This document shows positions 25,442-35,517 of a stretch of 55,092 bases of DNA, one piece after another; the stretch's first letter is position 1; the number at the start of each line of letters is the position of its first letter. The notes under the pieces were generated by a model. It made no database searches. It worked only from the letters and a program-made list of their open reading frames with translations, and had not been told where the DNA came from. This stretch comes from CAZEAP01 sp964510315 (GTDB lineage: Bacteria; Planctomycetota; Brocadiia; SM23-32): positions 1 through 55,092 of the forward strand of contig CAZEAP010000025.1 in NCBI GenBank assembly GCA_964510315.1, given 5' to 3'. The position numbers were made by a program, and so were the translations under genes.

Positions 25442-26680
25442 ATGCCCGTCTTTGAATACGAAGCCATGAACGCCGAGGCCAAGGCCGTGGTGGATACGGT
25501 CGAGGCGGGGGACACCGAGGAGGCCATCAGCAAGATTCGCCAGATGGGCCTGTTCCCCACCCGCGTGACCGAGAAAAAAGCCCCCAAGGGCGAGAAGGGG
25601 GAGCGGCGCGGCCGGGTCCGCAAGAAGGCCTTCACCATCGGCGGGGTCAGGGGCAAGGACCTGACCACCTTCACCCGTCAGCTCTCCACCCTCTCGGACG
25701 CCGGCATCCCCGTGGTGCAGGCCCTCAACATCCTTGAGCGCCAGATGCGGCCCTGCGCGCTGCGAAACATCGTCGGTTCGGTCGCCGACGAGGTCGAGGG
25801 GGGATCGACACTTTCAGAGGCCATGGGCAAGCATCCCAAAGCCTTCGACCAACTCTACGTCAACATGGTGAAGGCGGGGGAGGCCGGCGGTATGCTGGAC
25901 ATCGTCCTCCAGCGGCTGGCGGACTTCCGGGAGAAGGCCGCCCGCCTGAAGCGCCAGGTCATCGCCACCATGGTTTACCCGGTGTTCGTGCTGTTGGCCG
26001 CCGGCGGCATCATGACCTTCCTGGTGCTGCGGGTCATACCCGAGTTCATCAAGATGTTCAACGAACTGGATGTCGCCCTGCCGACGCCCACCCAGATGCT
26101 GGTGAAGTTCACCCACTGGACCACCAGTTACTGGTACCTGATCCCGGCTATCATCATCGGCCTCATTGCGGTCTACAAACTGATCCGGAGCACCCGCACG
26201 GGCAGCCATGTCATCGACTGGCTGAAGTTCAAAATTCCGCTCTTCGGCAGCATCATCAACAAGGCCGTGGTGGCCCGGTTCACCCGGACCTTCGGCACCC
26301 TGATGGGCAGCGGCGTCCCCATCCTGGAGGCCCTGAACATCTCCCGCGACACCGCCGGGAACGCCGTGCTCTCCCACGCCATCCAGAAGGTTCACGACAG
26401 CGTGCGGGAGGGTGACCCCATCGCCGCTCCTCTCAGCGAGAGCCGCGTCTGCGACGACATGGTGGTCAACATGATCGACGTGGGCGAGGAGACCGGTAAC
26501 CTCGACAGTATGCTTTTGAAGATCGCCGACGACTACGACGAGCAGGTCGATACCGCCGTCGAGGGCCTCACAAGCCTGATGGAGCCCCTCCTGGTCATTA
26601 CCCTGGGCGGCATCGTGGCCTTCATCGTGATCTCCCTGTTCCTGCCGCTGATCGAACTGATGCAGACCCTCGGCGGCTGA
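25442..26680 (+). CDS. pilC: PilC/GspF inner-membrane platform protein
   Basis: A 412-residue polytopic platform on which the ATPases and pilins assemble. The N-terminus FEYEAMNAEAKAVVDTVEAG is the family signature. Two homologous T2SF domains follow (about residues 75-200 and 275-400). Transmembrane helices lie near 175-195 (PVFVLLAAGGIMTFLVLRVI), 225-245 (YLIPAIIIGLIAVYKLI) and 385-405 (LGGIVAFIVISLFLPLIEL). The motif GEETGNLDSML in the second repeat is typical. A GGGAGGT site precedes the ATG. It has its own promoter and heads the pseudopilin operon. Confidence 0.95.
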   Translation: MPVFEYEAMNAEAKAVVDTVEAGDTEEAISKIRQMGLFPTRVTEKKAPKGEKGERRGRVRKKAFTIGGVRGKDLTTFTRQLSTLSDAGIPVVQALNILERQMRPCALRNIVGSVADEVEGGSTLSEAMGKHPKAFDQLYVNMVKAGEAGGMLDIVLQRLADFREKAARLKRQVIATMVYPVFVLLAAGGIMTFLVLRVIPEFIKMFNELDVALPTPTQMLVKFTHWTTSYWYLIPAIIIGLIAVYKLIRSTRTGSHVIDWLKFKIPLFGSIINKAVVARFTRTFGTLMGSGVPILEALNISRDTAGNAVLSHAIQKVHDSVREGDPIAAPLSESRVCDDMVVNMIDVGEETGNLDSMLLKIADDYDEQVDTAVEGLTSLMEPLLVITLGGIVAFIVISLFLPLIELMQTLGG

Positions 26681-26723
26681 GGCCGGAACGGCTTCGGTCC
26701 GCGCAGAGGAAAGGAGAAAAACC

Positions 26724-27887
26724 ATGCGCATCGCCCGCAAATCGGACGCTTTTACCCTGGTGGAACTCCTGGTGGTCATCGGCATCATCGCCGTCCTGGC
26801 CGGGCTGCTGATGCCCGCCCTCATGCGAGCCCGCGTGCAGGCGCAGGAAACCAGCACCCTCAGCCTCATCCACCAGTGCGAGCTGGCCGCACAGACTTTC
26901 TTCAACGATTACGGCGACTACCCGCCCTCCCGGTGGTACGAAGTGGACGAGTTCTTCGAGTACGACAGGGACGGCGACGGCGTCTATTCGCGCCGAGGGG
27001 TCGATCGGAACGGCGACGGTGACGTCGGCGATCTCGGTGACGACACCCTTCCGGACGAAGTGTGGTTCGGTCCCAACGATCCCCTTCCCAACGATGGGGC
27101 TACCTATGAGGACCTGACCGTCAACGGTAACGTCATCATGCGATATCGTTCCGGGTGGCCCATTCCCCTGACCTTCGACATGGACGACAACGGCACCCCT
27201 GATTACGATGCGAACGAGGGCATTGAGATTTTCCTCGCTTGTCTCACCACCCAAAATGGGGGCCCTTACCTGGAGCCGAGCAGTGAGCAGCTTGGCAATA
27301 CGGACGGCGATTTCGACTTCTACGATGGCAACGCGGACGGAACCAACAACCTCTACGAAGTCTTCAACATGTACTGGGGGGGCACGGACCAGGGCACCGA
27401 TCCGGGCAACGCCGCCCTTAACGGGACGATAGACCGTCCCCTCTTCGAGCTGGTGGACTACTGGGGCAACCCGCTGGTCTATTTCCACAACCGGGACTAC
27501 AGCGCCCACGACGGCGTCTACGATCCCGGCACGGGCACGCTCGTCTTCGACGATCCCACGGATTCGACGCCGGCCATACCGGAATACGTCGGGTACGTGG
27601 ACGCCCAGGGCACTCCGCAGGTGGGCTACGCTCGCAGCCGCTATCGCACTACCACGATGACCCACCCGAACCTGAACAGCTTCCAGCTCTACAGTTGGGG
27701 CACCGACGTCATGCCGGGACGGGCCTACATCGACCCCAACACCGGCCAGTCAGACCTCATCTACCCGGGTTGGACGGCCGGTACCGGAACCATTCCCAAC
27801 GCTGCCAACGGGGGGCTGGACCTGGCGGGCGTGTCGGAGACCAACTGGGTGCCGGGCGACGGGAACCTGTGTAACTTTGAGGAGTAG
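26724..27887 (+). CDS. GspG-like pseudopilin with acidic calcium-loop-like insert
   Basis: A 387-residue prepilin-like protein. The class III leader is short and the processing site is KSDA before FTLVELLVVIGIIAVLAGLL, so Ala and not Gly is at -1; Glu5 is conserved. After the helix, residues 80-107 contain DRDGDGVYSRRGVDRNGDGD, with two DxDGDG/DxNGDG loops like those of dockerins or EF-hands. GspG pseudopilins also bind calcium. The C-terminal half ends with a list-like stretch of strands (YSWGTDVMPGRAYIDPNTGQ). AAGGAG precedes the ATG. It is probably the major pseudopilin of this system, although far larger than typical GspG (about 145 residues). Confidence 0.85.
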   Translation: MRIARKSDAFTLVELLVVIGIIAVLAGLLMPALMRARVQAQETSTLSLIHQCELAAQTFFNDYGDYPPSRWYEVDEFFEYDRDGDGVYSRRGVDRNGDGDVGDLGDDTLPDEVWFGPNDPLPNDGATYEDLTVNGNVIMRYRSGWPIPLTFDMDDNGTPDYDANEGIEIFLACLTTQNGGPYLEPSSEQLGNTDGDFDFYDGNADGTNNLYEVFNMYWGGTDQGTDPGNAALNGTIDRPLFELVDYWGNPLVYFHNRDYSAHDGVYDPGTGTLVFDDPTDSTPAIPEYVGYVDAQGTPQVGYARSRYRTTTMTHPNLNSFQLYSWGTDVMPGRAYIDPNTGQSDLIYPGWTAGTGTIPNAANGGLDLAGVSETNWVPGDGNLCNFEE

Positions 27888-27890
27888 GCC

Positions 27891-29300
27891 ATGCGTTCCC
27901 CGCGCGTCGACAAAAGGCAGCACTCCGCCGCCTTCACACTGGTTGAACTCCTGGTGGTGATGGGCATCGCGGCGGTGATCGCCGCCATGGCCGCCGCCAG
28001 CTACGTGGGCATCACGCGCCGCTCCAGCCGGGAGGGGGCCCGGGAAGAGATTATGAACGTCATCCGGCAGGCGCGCCATTCCGCGGTGGACAGCGGCCGG
28101 GGGGCGGTCGTCCGCATCGACCCGGCCGAGGGTACCCTCTTCGGCCTCTCCAGCGAGGTGGTCGCCGCCTGGCACTTCGAGGAACTCGTCGGGAACACGG
28201 TGCCCGGCGCGAAAAACCTCGACGGCACCGCTAACGGCAACCCGTCCATCGCGGAGGGCCACCTGGGCCTGTGTCTCGAGTTCGACGACACCGACGACTA
28301 CGTCGACTGCGGTTCTTACCCCGTTTACGACCAGACGCAGGGCATACGGCTGGAGGTGCAGGTCAACCCCGCCGCGGGAGCCGGCACGCAGGGCATCATG
28401 TCGAAGGCCGCCTTTGACGACGGCGGCAATGACGACTACGGCTACGCCGTGTGGCTCGAGCAGGACACCAGCAACACCTATTCGCTGCACGCCAGTGTCG
28501 CGCTGGACGAGAACGCCGCGAACCGGCTGCTCAACTCGGGGACCGACACCGAGCGACTGCTGGAACTGAACTCCAATGACATGGTCTTGCCGGGCCACCG
28601 GTGGACGCACGTGGCCATGGAGTTCGACGGGTTCGAGGCGCGCCTCTACCGCAATGGCGTGCTGGTGGACTTGGATTCGCTGGTGGGCTTCGACGCGTCA
28701 ACCGGCAGCGACGAAGACGACGAGAACGATCCGAACACGGCGACCGACAAGGAATACACCGACAACACCGACGGCACACCTGTGGTGTACCCTCCCTCGA
28801 GAATCCGGGTGGCGAGAACGCAAGCGCTGGATATCGGCCACTATGACGACGGTGCGTCGGACTATTACTTCCAGGGTTATATCGACGAACCCCGGGTCAT
28901 CTCCATCGCGGGCGGTGAGCGCGTCCACCTGCCGGACCGGGTGCCGCTGGTCACCACGGAGGAGTCGATCTACTTCACCGCCGAAGGCACCCTCGACCTG
29001 GCGTATCACACCGCAGGGATCCACGTGGCCGTCGGGGACCCCTACCAGTCGGCCGTCTGCGACAGCTACGATGGCACCGCCAACACGTTGACTCTTCGAG
29101 CATCAAATCCGTTCCCTCCGGACGGCGGCTACGTTATTGCCGCGGGCGGGCTGTTGAGCTACACCGGCACCAGCGGGCTCGACCTGGAGGGGGTAAATCG
29201 TGAGTACAGCCTGGGATCGAGTGACCCTGTCTCGGGAGACGACGTTTACTTCGCCAGGGTGGTCGAAATCAGTCATACGGGTCTGGTCAACAAACAATAA
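27891..29300 (+). CDS. Pseudopilin with internal LamG/concanavalin-like domain
   Basis: A 469-residue GspH-like pseudopilin. The leader ends HSAA before FTLVELLVVMGIAAVIAAMA, again with Ala at -1, followed by the SREGAREEIMNVIRQARHSA helix typical of GspH. Residues about 90-350 look like a LamG-type jelly-roll lectin domain: VVAAWHFEE, LCLEFDDTDDYVDCG, GHRWTHVAMEFDGFEARLYR and YYFQGYIDEPRVI. A short beta module with GGYVIAAGGLLSYTG (near 405) follows. A lectin-like domain inside a pseudopilin would place a carbohydrate-binding surface on the fibre; that is inference. GAGGAG for this gene overlaps the end of the previous gene. Confidence 0.8.
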   Translation: MRSPRVDKRQHSAAFTLVELLVVMGIAAVIAAMAAASYVGITRRSSREGAREEIMNVIRQARHSAVDSGRGAVVRIDPAEGTLFGLSSEVVAAWHFEELVGNTVPGAKNLDGTANGNPSIAEGHLGLCLEFDDTDDYVDCGSYPVYDQTQGIRLEVQVNPAAGAGTQGIMSKAAFDDGGNDDYGYAVWLEQDTSNTYSLHASVALDENAANRLLNSGTDTERLLELNSNDMVLPGHRWTHVAMEFDGFEARLYRNGVLVDLDSLVGFDASTGSDEDDENDPNTATDKEYTDNTDGTPVVYPPSRIRVARTQALDIGHYDDGASDYYFQGYIDEPRVISIAGGERVHLPDRVPLVTTEESIYFTAEGTLDLAYHTAGIHVAVGDPYQSAVCDSYDGTANTLTLRASNPFPPDGGYVIAAGGLLSYTGTSGLDLEGVNREYSLGSSDPVSGDDVYFARVVEISHTGLVNKQ

Positions 29301-29318
29301 CCGGGTGGTGAACCGACA

Positions 29319-32300
29319 ATGAGAGAAGCACATACACAGCGGGACGACGCGGGCCGGCGCGGCGTGGCGTTGATTATCGCCGTGGCGGTCCTGACGGCCC
29401 TGTTCCTGCTCGGCGTTCCCTTCGCCGTGTTCATGCGGATGCAGCACTCCGCCAGCACCCAGGCCGTGCAGACCGCCCGCGCCGAGGCCGGACGGCACGG
29501 CGGGCTTAATCATACGAAAAAACTGCTCTACCAGGGCGTGAACGAACCCGGACCGTTCCCCTTCGAAGACGCCGACGTGGATACCCTGTGGGAACGACGC
29601 GTTCGCCTGCGAACCACCGTTGACAGCTATTCCGCTTCCCTCGATACCCAGATATTGACGGTGAACCACGGCCTCGGCTTCCCCAATGACGGTAACCTGA
29701 ACACCGTCGACGGCTACCTGCGCGTGGACGAAGAATGGCTTGCCTACAACCATGTGCAGGAGCTATACCCCCATTGGCCCACGGCGGAGCTTGTCGTGCG
29801 CCCGTGGAACCGCGGCCTCTTCGGCACCTCAGAGCAAACTCCCAGTCCCGGCGCCACGGTCTCTGTGTTCCCTGAGCGTGAGTTGTGGCACACCGATATC
29901 GACGACGAGCAGGGCAAGATCAACGTCAATACCGCCCCCTTCCTGGTCATTGTGAACCTGCTCGGATACCTCGGGATCGGGGAAGGGGCGTCGCCCCCCG
30001 CTCCGTATGAGAGTGCTTTCCCCGACGATCGCCAATGGCAGATCGCGTGGGCCATCTCGCAGTTCCCTACCGGCTACGGGGAATGGAACACCGAAGACAC
30101 AATTCCGGATTCGGCTTATACGCCGTTCCAGAACCTGAGCATGCTCAAGAACGTTTCCTATGCTTCCGGTGAGTCGTGGTTCACAACCGACCCTCTGACG
30201 GCGGACGAGCTGGACCGTCTCCGGCCCCACCTGACCGTTATTTCCGAGTTCGTCGACGGCCAGCAATGGCTGCCGGTGTTCCTGGATCTGGATGCCGACA
30301 TTACGGACTCACCCACCCCTGCGACTCCCGAAACCGCCCAGTGGGCGGCTAACCTCGATGATGCAAAGCGGGTGGCCGTAGGTACCGTGGTTCGTTTCGT
30401 TGACTCGGGCAGCAGTCCTTCGGACCTCCGCTTCCGGTCGGTGATTTCACGAAACGACGACGCCCTTATAGTTGTGCCGGCCAATGCCGGGGACGAGACC
30501 CTGCGCGTAGACGACGCCAGCCGCTACCAGCGTCTGGAAGACAACACGCGGGGTTACGTGTACATCGAGGGCGCCAACCCTGAGTGGATATCCTACACCG
30601 GAGTCGATACCTCGGGCAGCCCCCACTTGCTGACGGGCATCCAACACGATCCCTGGGGAACTCCGACGGACGGTTTGCAGTCTGACCATGCCGACGACAC
30701 CAATATCGACGGCGGTGTGGTGAGCTGGAGGGAAACCAATGCCCTCCCTCAGAACTATTCCGCCGACGACCCCGACCATTCGGTCCATGTCGAGAATCGC
30801 CACCCCGTCAACATCAATATGGTGGACGATCCCGTTACTCTCGCCTCGATCGTCAACGGCATCAGCGACGGGACGAATTCGATTGAGGATGCTTCCGGAG
30901 ACCTCGAGGCCAGCAGCGTGGCGCGCAACATCCTGAGCCGGGTGTCCGGCGAGTCCCTGAACGGCCCCTACGATTTCTTCGACGGCCCGGACGACGAAAC
31001 CTGGTTTGGGGACCGGGGCGAGTTGGACGTCTATTTAGATACGGATTTCAGCGAGCCCTCTGTTGAATCCGCCGGAGGGGCGACGACCGACGGGGCCGAC
31101 CTGGAGGATGACGACGGCACTTTGCTGCAGGATAATTTCAGCCTTACGCCCGGCAACTGGCCGCCGGTCTCCACGGTGCCGCTACGGTTGAACAGTCCGC
31201 AGCTTATGGGCATACGAAGCCTGAGTTCGGTGGATAATCGCGCGCGGACGCCGGTCGCCCAATTGCCCCGGGGGGCGGGGTTGGAGGTCGGGCGCAAATA
31301 CAAAGTGTACCCTCCGCTGGCCCCCATCTGGTTTTTGCTCCGCACGCAGAAGGAATTTGTGGACGAATCGGCCAGCCCCGGGGAGAACATCCTCACTACG
31401 GTGTTGAACGAATACCTGTCCGAAGCGGACTTGCTTGCCGATTCGGAGGACCGCTACGTCGACCCCGCCCCGGGTATCGGCGGCGCCGCACCGGAGATCG
31501 ACGCGGTTCGCCCGGTCAATCAGTACGTGACGGCCGTCGAGGGCCTTCACGAGACAGAATCGGGCAACGTTCCGAGTTTTGATCTGGACCCGGGAACCCA
31601 CGGAACGGCCGCCGAACAGGGGGGCGCCGTGCCGGACACCACCAACACCACCGCCCACGGCGTGACGGCCGAACGGCTCAGCTACTTCACCGACTATCAG
31701 GAGGCCGCCGGCTCCCGCAACTGGGAGGCCGACTCCTTCCACGCCACCATTCAGCCCTTCGCGGTGGACTTCTGGATTCGCCCCGGGGAGGACACCAGCA
31801 GCCGGCAGATGCTGCTGGACCTGGGGAAGGCCGGCTATCCGGCGGCCGACGCCGACGCCAACCAGATGTGCATCTACCTGGAGGACGACGCCGTCAAGCT
31901 GCGCATCGACGATGAAATCGGGGAGACCGGCACATACGGCGGATACGTGGAGGCCGTCTCTTCGAGCGACTTCTCCATGGAGTCCGGCGTGTGGCACCAC
32001 GTGGCCGTCGCCGCCGTGGGGACGTTCCGCCACGAGATCGCCATGTTCATCGACGGAATCTACGACCGCAACATGAGCTGGAGTCATTCCGGCGGCGGGC
32101 AGGAGGGCTACTTCTGGCCGATCGGCATAGAGACCTCGAACGAGGTTTACACCATCGAATCGGACGTCAATAACTCCGACCTCGTTCCCCTGGTGGAGAG
32201 CACCGCCAACCTGCCCCCGCAGGGGATGGTGGTGATCGGCGCCGGCAGCAACCCCTACGAATACACCGCCAACGACACGGCCAACAACATCCTTACCCTG

Positions 32301-33980
32301 ACCCAGCCGGTCACCTATCCGGCCGGCACGCAGGTGGCGCCGATGATCCCCCTGCGCCGAACCGACATCCACGCGAACGATGCCCTGCTGCCGACCATCG
32401 GGGACGAGGTGACGCTGTGGGCTCACCAGGACCCCGCGGGTACGGGCGCCTACGTCCAGCAACTTTCCGGCGGAGATACATATTACGGGCCGGTGCAGGT
32501 GCAGTCGGTGGAGGACTCTCCCGTCACCCCGGCCCTCCAGCCGTACACCTGGATCGGGTTCAACCCGGGCGACTTCCCGCTCGGCGCGGCGCCCGTAACC
32601 ACCTTCGACCGGGGGGACCGGTGGAAGGTGCTCAACCACACCGCCTTCTCCGCGGCGGGCCCTGCGCTGGCCGGCGACCTGCCCTGCGGCCCCTCCGGAC
32701 CCGAATTCCGCATCTGCGAGACGGCCTTCGAGGGTGACCTGGATGAGGTGCGGGTCACGGCCCTGCCCGCCGCCTACGCCAATGTTCCCGGCGGCTGGGC
32801 TTCACCCGGCGCCACCCCCCTTACGTTGACACACTGGCACTGGGTGCAGGATGTGGCTTTGGGGGACACCTGGTGGCGGGTAAGCCCGACCACGGGGGCC
32901 TATCACCCCACGGCCAGTCCGGCGATGCCGACCAGCGGGGGTTACTTCGCGGGCGCCGACATCGACCAGCAGATGCAGCTCTACAGCTACCAGGAATACG
33001 ACACGACCACCGGCGAGCTGCGCGGCGTGCGCCGTCTCAACGACGACCTCACCCCCACCGGTCAGGCGGGCGTGGGACCCGTGCGACACCCGGATTCGGC
33101 GCGGATCATTCCCCTGAACTTCATCACCGCCGGCCGCCTCTCGGCCAACTACAATATCGGCGACGGCGACGTGCCGCTGGTGGACGCCTCGCAGTTCCCC
33201 AGCACCGGCTACGTCAGCATCAACACGTGGAACGGCACGGCGGTGGACGAGGAGATCATCGCCTACGACAGCATCAGCGCCGACGATCTGGTCAGGCCGG
33301 TGAATGCCAACGGCATAAGCCCCTACCCGCGCGGCGCCTACGACAGCACGGAGACGGACCACCTGACGGACGATATCGTGCGATACGTACCCGCCCGCTA
33401 CCTGGACCGCTACAGCGTCAATCCCCGGGGCGGCGGCCCCGACTGGGGCAATCACATCCTCTATACCGACGCGGAACTCACCAGCGACATGTGCATGCTC
33501 AGCCACGTGGAATCCCCCGCCGCCGACAGCGAACTCTACAAAATCCAGTACGAACTCAAGGAACCGCTGCAGGCAAACCAGAAGCTGGTGGTGTTGGTGA
33601 ATCTGGATCCGTGGGATCCCGTTGCCGCCACCGGTATCCACTGGAACACACACCCGAGCGACGACGTCGACTCCTTTCAGGTGGATTCCGACGAGGAGGG
33701 AGACCGGCGGGACTATATCGTAATCTCCGAGGATGCCCTCTACGGCGCCATCATCGAAGACCCGGACCCGGCCGACACGGACGAGGTGCGCCACGGAGTG
33801 ATTCATCTTTACAGCAAGGACCCGGATACCGGGATTATTTCCCGGCCCACGGTGGGGTCGCACGGCGTCCACGTGCGGCACTACTTCGATATAAGCGGTT
33901 CAACCAGAGCACCGGTGGAACAGCCCATCGAACTCGACCTGGTCGGGATAGAGCTTGTGGCTGAGCCGCAGACCTTCTGA
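29319..33980 (+). CDS. Giant GspK-like minor pseudopilin with LamG-like domain and beta modules
   Basis: 1553 residues, about five times the usual GspK. The N-terminal region GVALIIAVAVLTALFLLGVP lacks Glu5 of ordinary pilins, as in GspK. GKINVNTAP near residue 199 is the GspK core motif. Residues about 805-930 form a LamG-like domain (FAVDFWIRPGEDTSSRQMLL, GVWHHVAVAAVG, MFIDGIYD). Copies of a GYhxIxxExhxY beta module occur near residues 130, 411, 955 and 1296. GspK caps the pseudopilus tip in known systems, so this may be an adhesive or cargo-binding tip. The coding region is intact, without stops. Confidence 0.8.
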   Translation: MREAHTQRDDAGRRGVALIIAVAVLTALFLLGVPFAVFMRMQHSASTQAVQTARAEAGRHGGLNHTKKLLYQGVNEPGPFPFEDADVDTLWERRVRLRTTVDSYSASLDTQILTVNHGLGFPNDGNLNTVDGYLRVDEEWLAYNHVQELYPHWPTAELVVRPWNRGLFGTSEQTPSPGATVSVFPERELWHTDIDDEQGKINVNTAPFLVIVNLLGYLGIGEGASPPAPYESAFPDDRQWQIAWAISQFPTGYGEWNTEDTIPDSAYTPFQNLSMLKNVSYASGESWFTTDPLTADELDRLRPHLTVISEFVDGQQWLPVFLDLDADITDSPTPATPETAQWAANLDDAKRVAVGTVVRFVDSGSSPSDLRFRSVISRNDDALIVVPANAGDETLRVDDASRYQRLEDNTRGYVYIEGANPEWISYTGVDTSGSPHLLTGIQHDPWGTPTDGLQSDHADDTNIDGGVVSWRETNALPQNYSADDPDHSVHVENRHPVNINMVDDPVTLASIVNGISDGTNSIEDASGDLEASSVARNILSRVSGESLNGPYDFFDGPDDETWFGDRGELDVYLDTDFSEPSVESAGGATTDGADLEDDDGTLLQDNFSLTPGNWPPVSTVPLRLNSPQLMGIRSLSSVDNRARTPVAQLPRGAGLEVGRKYKVYPPLAPIWFLLRTQKEFVDESASPGENILTTVLNEYLSEADLLADSEDRYVDPAPGIGGAAPEIDAVRPVNQYVTAVEGLHETESGNVPSFDLDPGTHGTAAEQGGAVPDTTNTTAHGVTAERLSYFTDYQEAAGSRNWEADSFHATIQPFAVDFWIRPGEDTSSRQMLLDLGKAGYPAADADANQMCIYLEDDAVKLRIDDEIGETGTYGGYVEAVSSSDFSMESGVWHHVAVAAVGTFRHEIAMFIDGIYDRNMSWSHSGGGQEGYFWPIGIETSNEVYTIESDVNNSDLVPLVESTANLPPQGMVVIGAGSNPYEYTANDTANNILTLTQPVTYPAGTQVAPMIPLRRTDIHANDALLPTIGDEVTLWAHQDPAGTGAYVQQLSGGDTYYGPVQVQSVEDSPVTPALQPYTWIGFNPGDFPLGAAPVTTFDRGDRWKVLNHTAFSAAGPALAGDLPCGPSGPEFRICETAFEGDLDEVRVTALPAAYANVPGGWASPGATPLTLTHWHWVQDVALGDTWWRVSPTTGAYHPTASPAMPTSGGYFAGADIDQQMQLYSYQEYDTTTGELRGVRRLNDDLTPTGQAGVGPVRHPDSARIIPLNFITAGRLSANYNIGDGDVPLVDASQFPSTGYVSINTWNGTAVDEEIIAYDSISADDLVRPVNANGISPYPRGAYDSTETDHLTDDIVRYVPARYLDRYSVNPRGGGPDWGNHILYTDAELTSDMCMLSHVESPAADSELYKIQYELKEPLQANQKLVVLVNLDPWDPVAATGIHWNTHPSDDVDSFQVDSDEEGDRRDYIVISEDALYGAIIEDPDPADTDEVRHGVIHLYSKDPDTGIISRPTVGSHGVHVRHYFDISGSTRAPVEQPIELDLVGIELVAEPQTF

Positions 33981-34009
33981 GTACCTGACAAGCAATGAGG
34001 ACCCACAGT

Positions 34010-35404
34010 ATGAACCGCATACACCCCCGGACTCGGACCGCGTTGCAGGGCGGCTTTACGCTGGTGGAGATGCTGGTGGCCCTGGCCGTGCTGCTGATAT
34101 TCGGGCTGATCGCCGTCACCATCCTGAGTTACGGTTCCGGGCTGTGGCGCTCTGCCCACCGGCGCAGTTATGCCTACGACACCGCCACAGTGGTGTTTCA
34201 ACAGATACAGGAAGACCTGTCAGCGGCCCAGAGCCAGTTCTGGGGCCCCAGCGAGAACGCCTACGACGAGCGGGTCGGATTTTGGGTGGAGCGCGACGAG
34301 GCGGACCTCAGCGGGGACGGCACTCCCGACTGGAGTCGTCAGAGAATACGCTTCGTGCGCGGGATCCCGGAAGATACGGCCAACCCACGGCTCCGGCAGG
34401 CCGGCGACGGGGTTTCCAACGACGACGACAACGATGACGGTACGATCGACGACAGCGACGACGCCGACGAAGAGTACTACAATCTGAAAGACGACGACGG
34501 GGATGATCGGGTGGACGAAGACCTGATGCCCCTGGAGGGCATGTGCGAGGTGGCCTACGTGGTCGGCCTCGGGAGCGATGCCTCGGGTCCCGCCGGCGAG
34601 GGCGACAGCGATGAAACCACCCTCTACCGGGCCGTGCTGGGGCCGATCGGACTGGTTCCGACAGGTGCCGATAATGACGGGGACAGCGGCGCCCGCCATG
34701 CGGCGATGACGTTCTTTCACGGATTGGACGCTGACGGCGACGGTGATCATGCAGACGATGATGCCGACAGCCTGGGCACTTCGTATCGAATCGACAAGAA
34801 ATCCGGCCCGCTGGCGGAGGACATCCTGCACTTCGAAGTGCGCTTGTGGACGCAGTATACCACGACGTGGGATCCCGGAACCGAGTTCACGAGCTGGAAC
34901 TACGAAGAAGGCGTTCAACAGTGCGGCCCCGTCTTCAGGTGGGATCATACTCGGCAGCCCACGGTCGATCCCGAATTTGAGCTCGACCAAGAGCAGCCGG
35001 TCACCGGCGATTGGATCGAGGACAATGTCTTTCCCCGACTGGTTATGGTTGTCATGGTGATAGACGCGTCGGAGGAGTACCCAATGCCCCGGCCGCTCAA
35101 GCTGAGAGAGCCTCTGAACTCGGGAGATACGAGTATTGCGGTCGAAGGCACGCTGCCCGCCTACAACAAAAGCTGGAAGTACATCCTTATCGAGGACCCC
35201 GACAACGGACACGAGTGGATCAGATTCGAGAACTTCGAACCCGACGATCAAGGCGGGGTGTTTTCCCTGGGTACAACCGGCGAAAGGCCCGTAAGAGGCA
35301 CGGAGGAACCGCCGACACACCCGGCGGGCTCACGCGTCAAATTCGGCTATACCTTCTCGCGGGTGTTCCGCAATCCGGCCGGCCGGGAATACTGGGGTCA
35401 GTAA
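34010..35404 (+). CDS. GspJ-like pseudopilin with acidic repeats
   Basis: A 464-residue pseudopilin. The leader ends LQGG before FTLVEMLVALAVLLIFGLIA, the standard processing site with Glu5. The following helix has FQQIQEDLSAAQSQF, as in GspJ. An Asp-rich stretch (DDDNDDGTIDDSDDADEEYY, then DDDGDDRVDED, then DADGDGDHADDDAD) resembles calcium-binding thrombospondin-3/dockerin loops. Near residues 368-460 there is the shared beta module (YILIEDPDNGHEWIRFENF). The ATG at 34010 is chosen because GAGG lies nine bases before it; an ATG at 33995 in the same frame is also possible. Confidence 0.82.
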   Translation: MNRIHPRTRTALQGGFTLVEMLVALAVLLIFGLIAVTILSYGSGLWRSAHRRSYAYDTATVVFQQIQEDLSAAQSQFWGPSENAYDERVGFWVERDEADLSGDGTPDWSRQRIRFVRGIPEDTANPRLRQAGDGVSNDDDNDDGTIDDSDDADEEYYNLKDDDGDDRVDEDLMPLEGMCEVAYVVGLGSDASGPAGEGDSDETTLYRAVLGPIGLVPTGADNDGDSGARHAAMTFFHGLDADGDGDHADDDADSLGTSYRIDKKSGPLAEDILHFEVRLWTQYTTTWDPGTEFTSWNYEEGVQQCGPVFRWDHTRQPTVDPEFELDQEQPVTGDWIEDNVFPRLVMVVMVIDASEEYPMPRPLKLREPLNSGDTSIAVEGTLPAYNKSWKYILIEDPDNGHEWIRFENFEPDDQGGVFSLGTTGERPVRGTEEPPTHPAGSRVKFGYTFSRVFRNPAGREYWGQ

Positions 35405-35517
35405 CGCGTTGTTCTGAAGCTGGCTACAGGAACTACGGTGCAAGTAGTGATGAGACAATCGAATGCATACGCTGGTTGCGTGACATACCCCGCAGGGCCT
35501 AGCAGGAGGACAGGACG

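Noticed and set aside
31182..33881. Two long minus-strand open frames within the giant GspK-like gene
   Set aside because: Translations are Val/Gly/His-rich without motifs; the plus frame is continuous and has GspK and LamG-like features.
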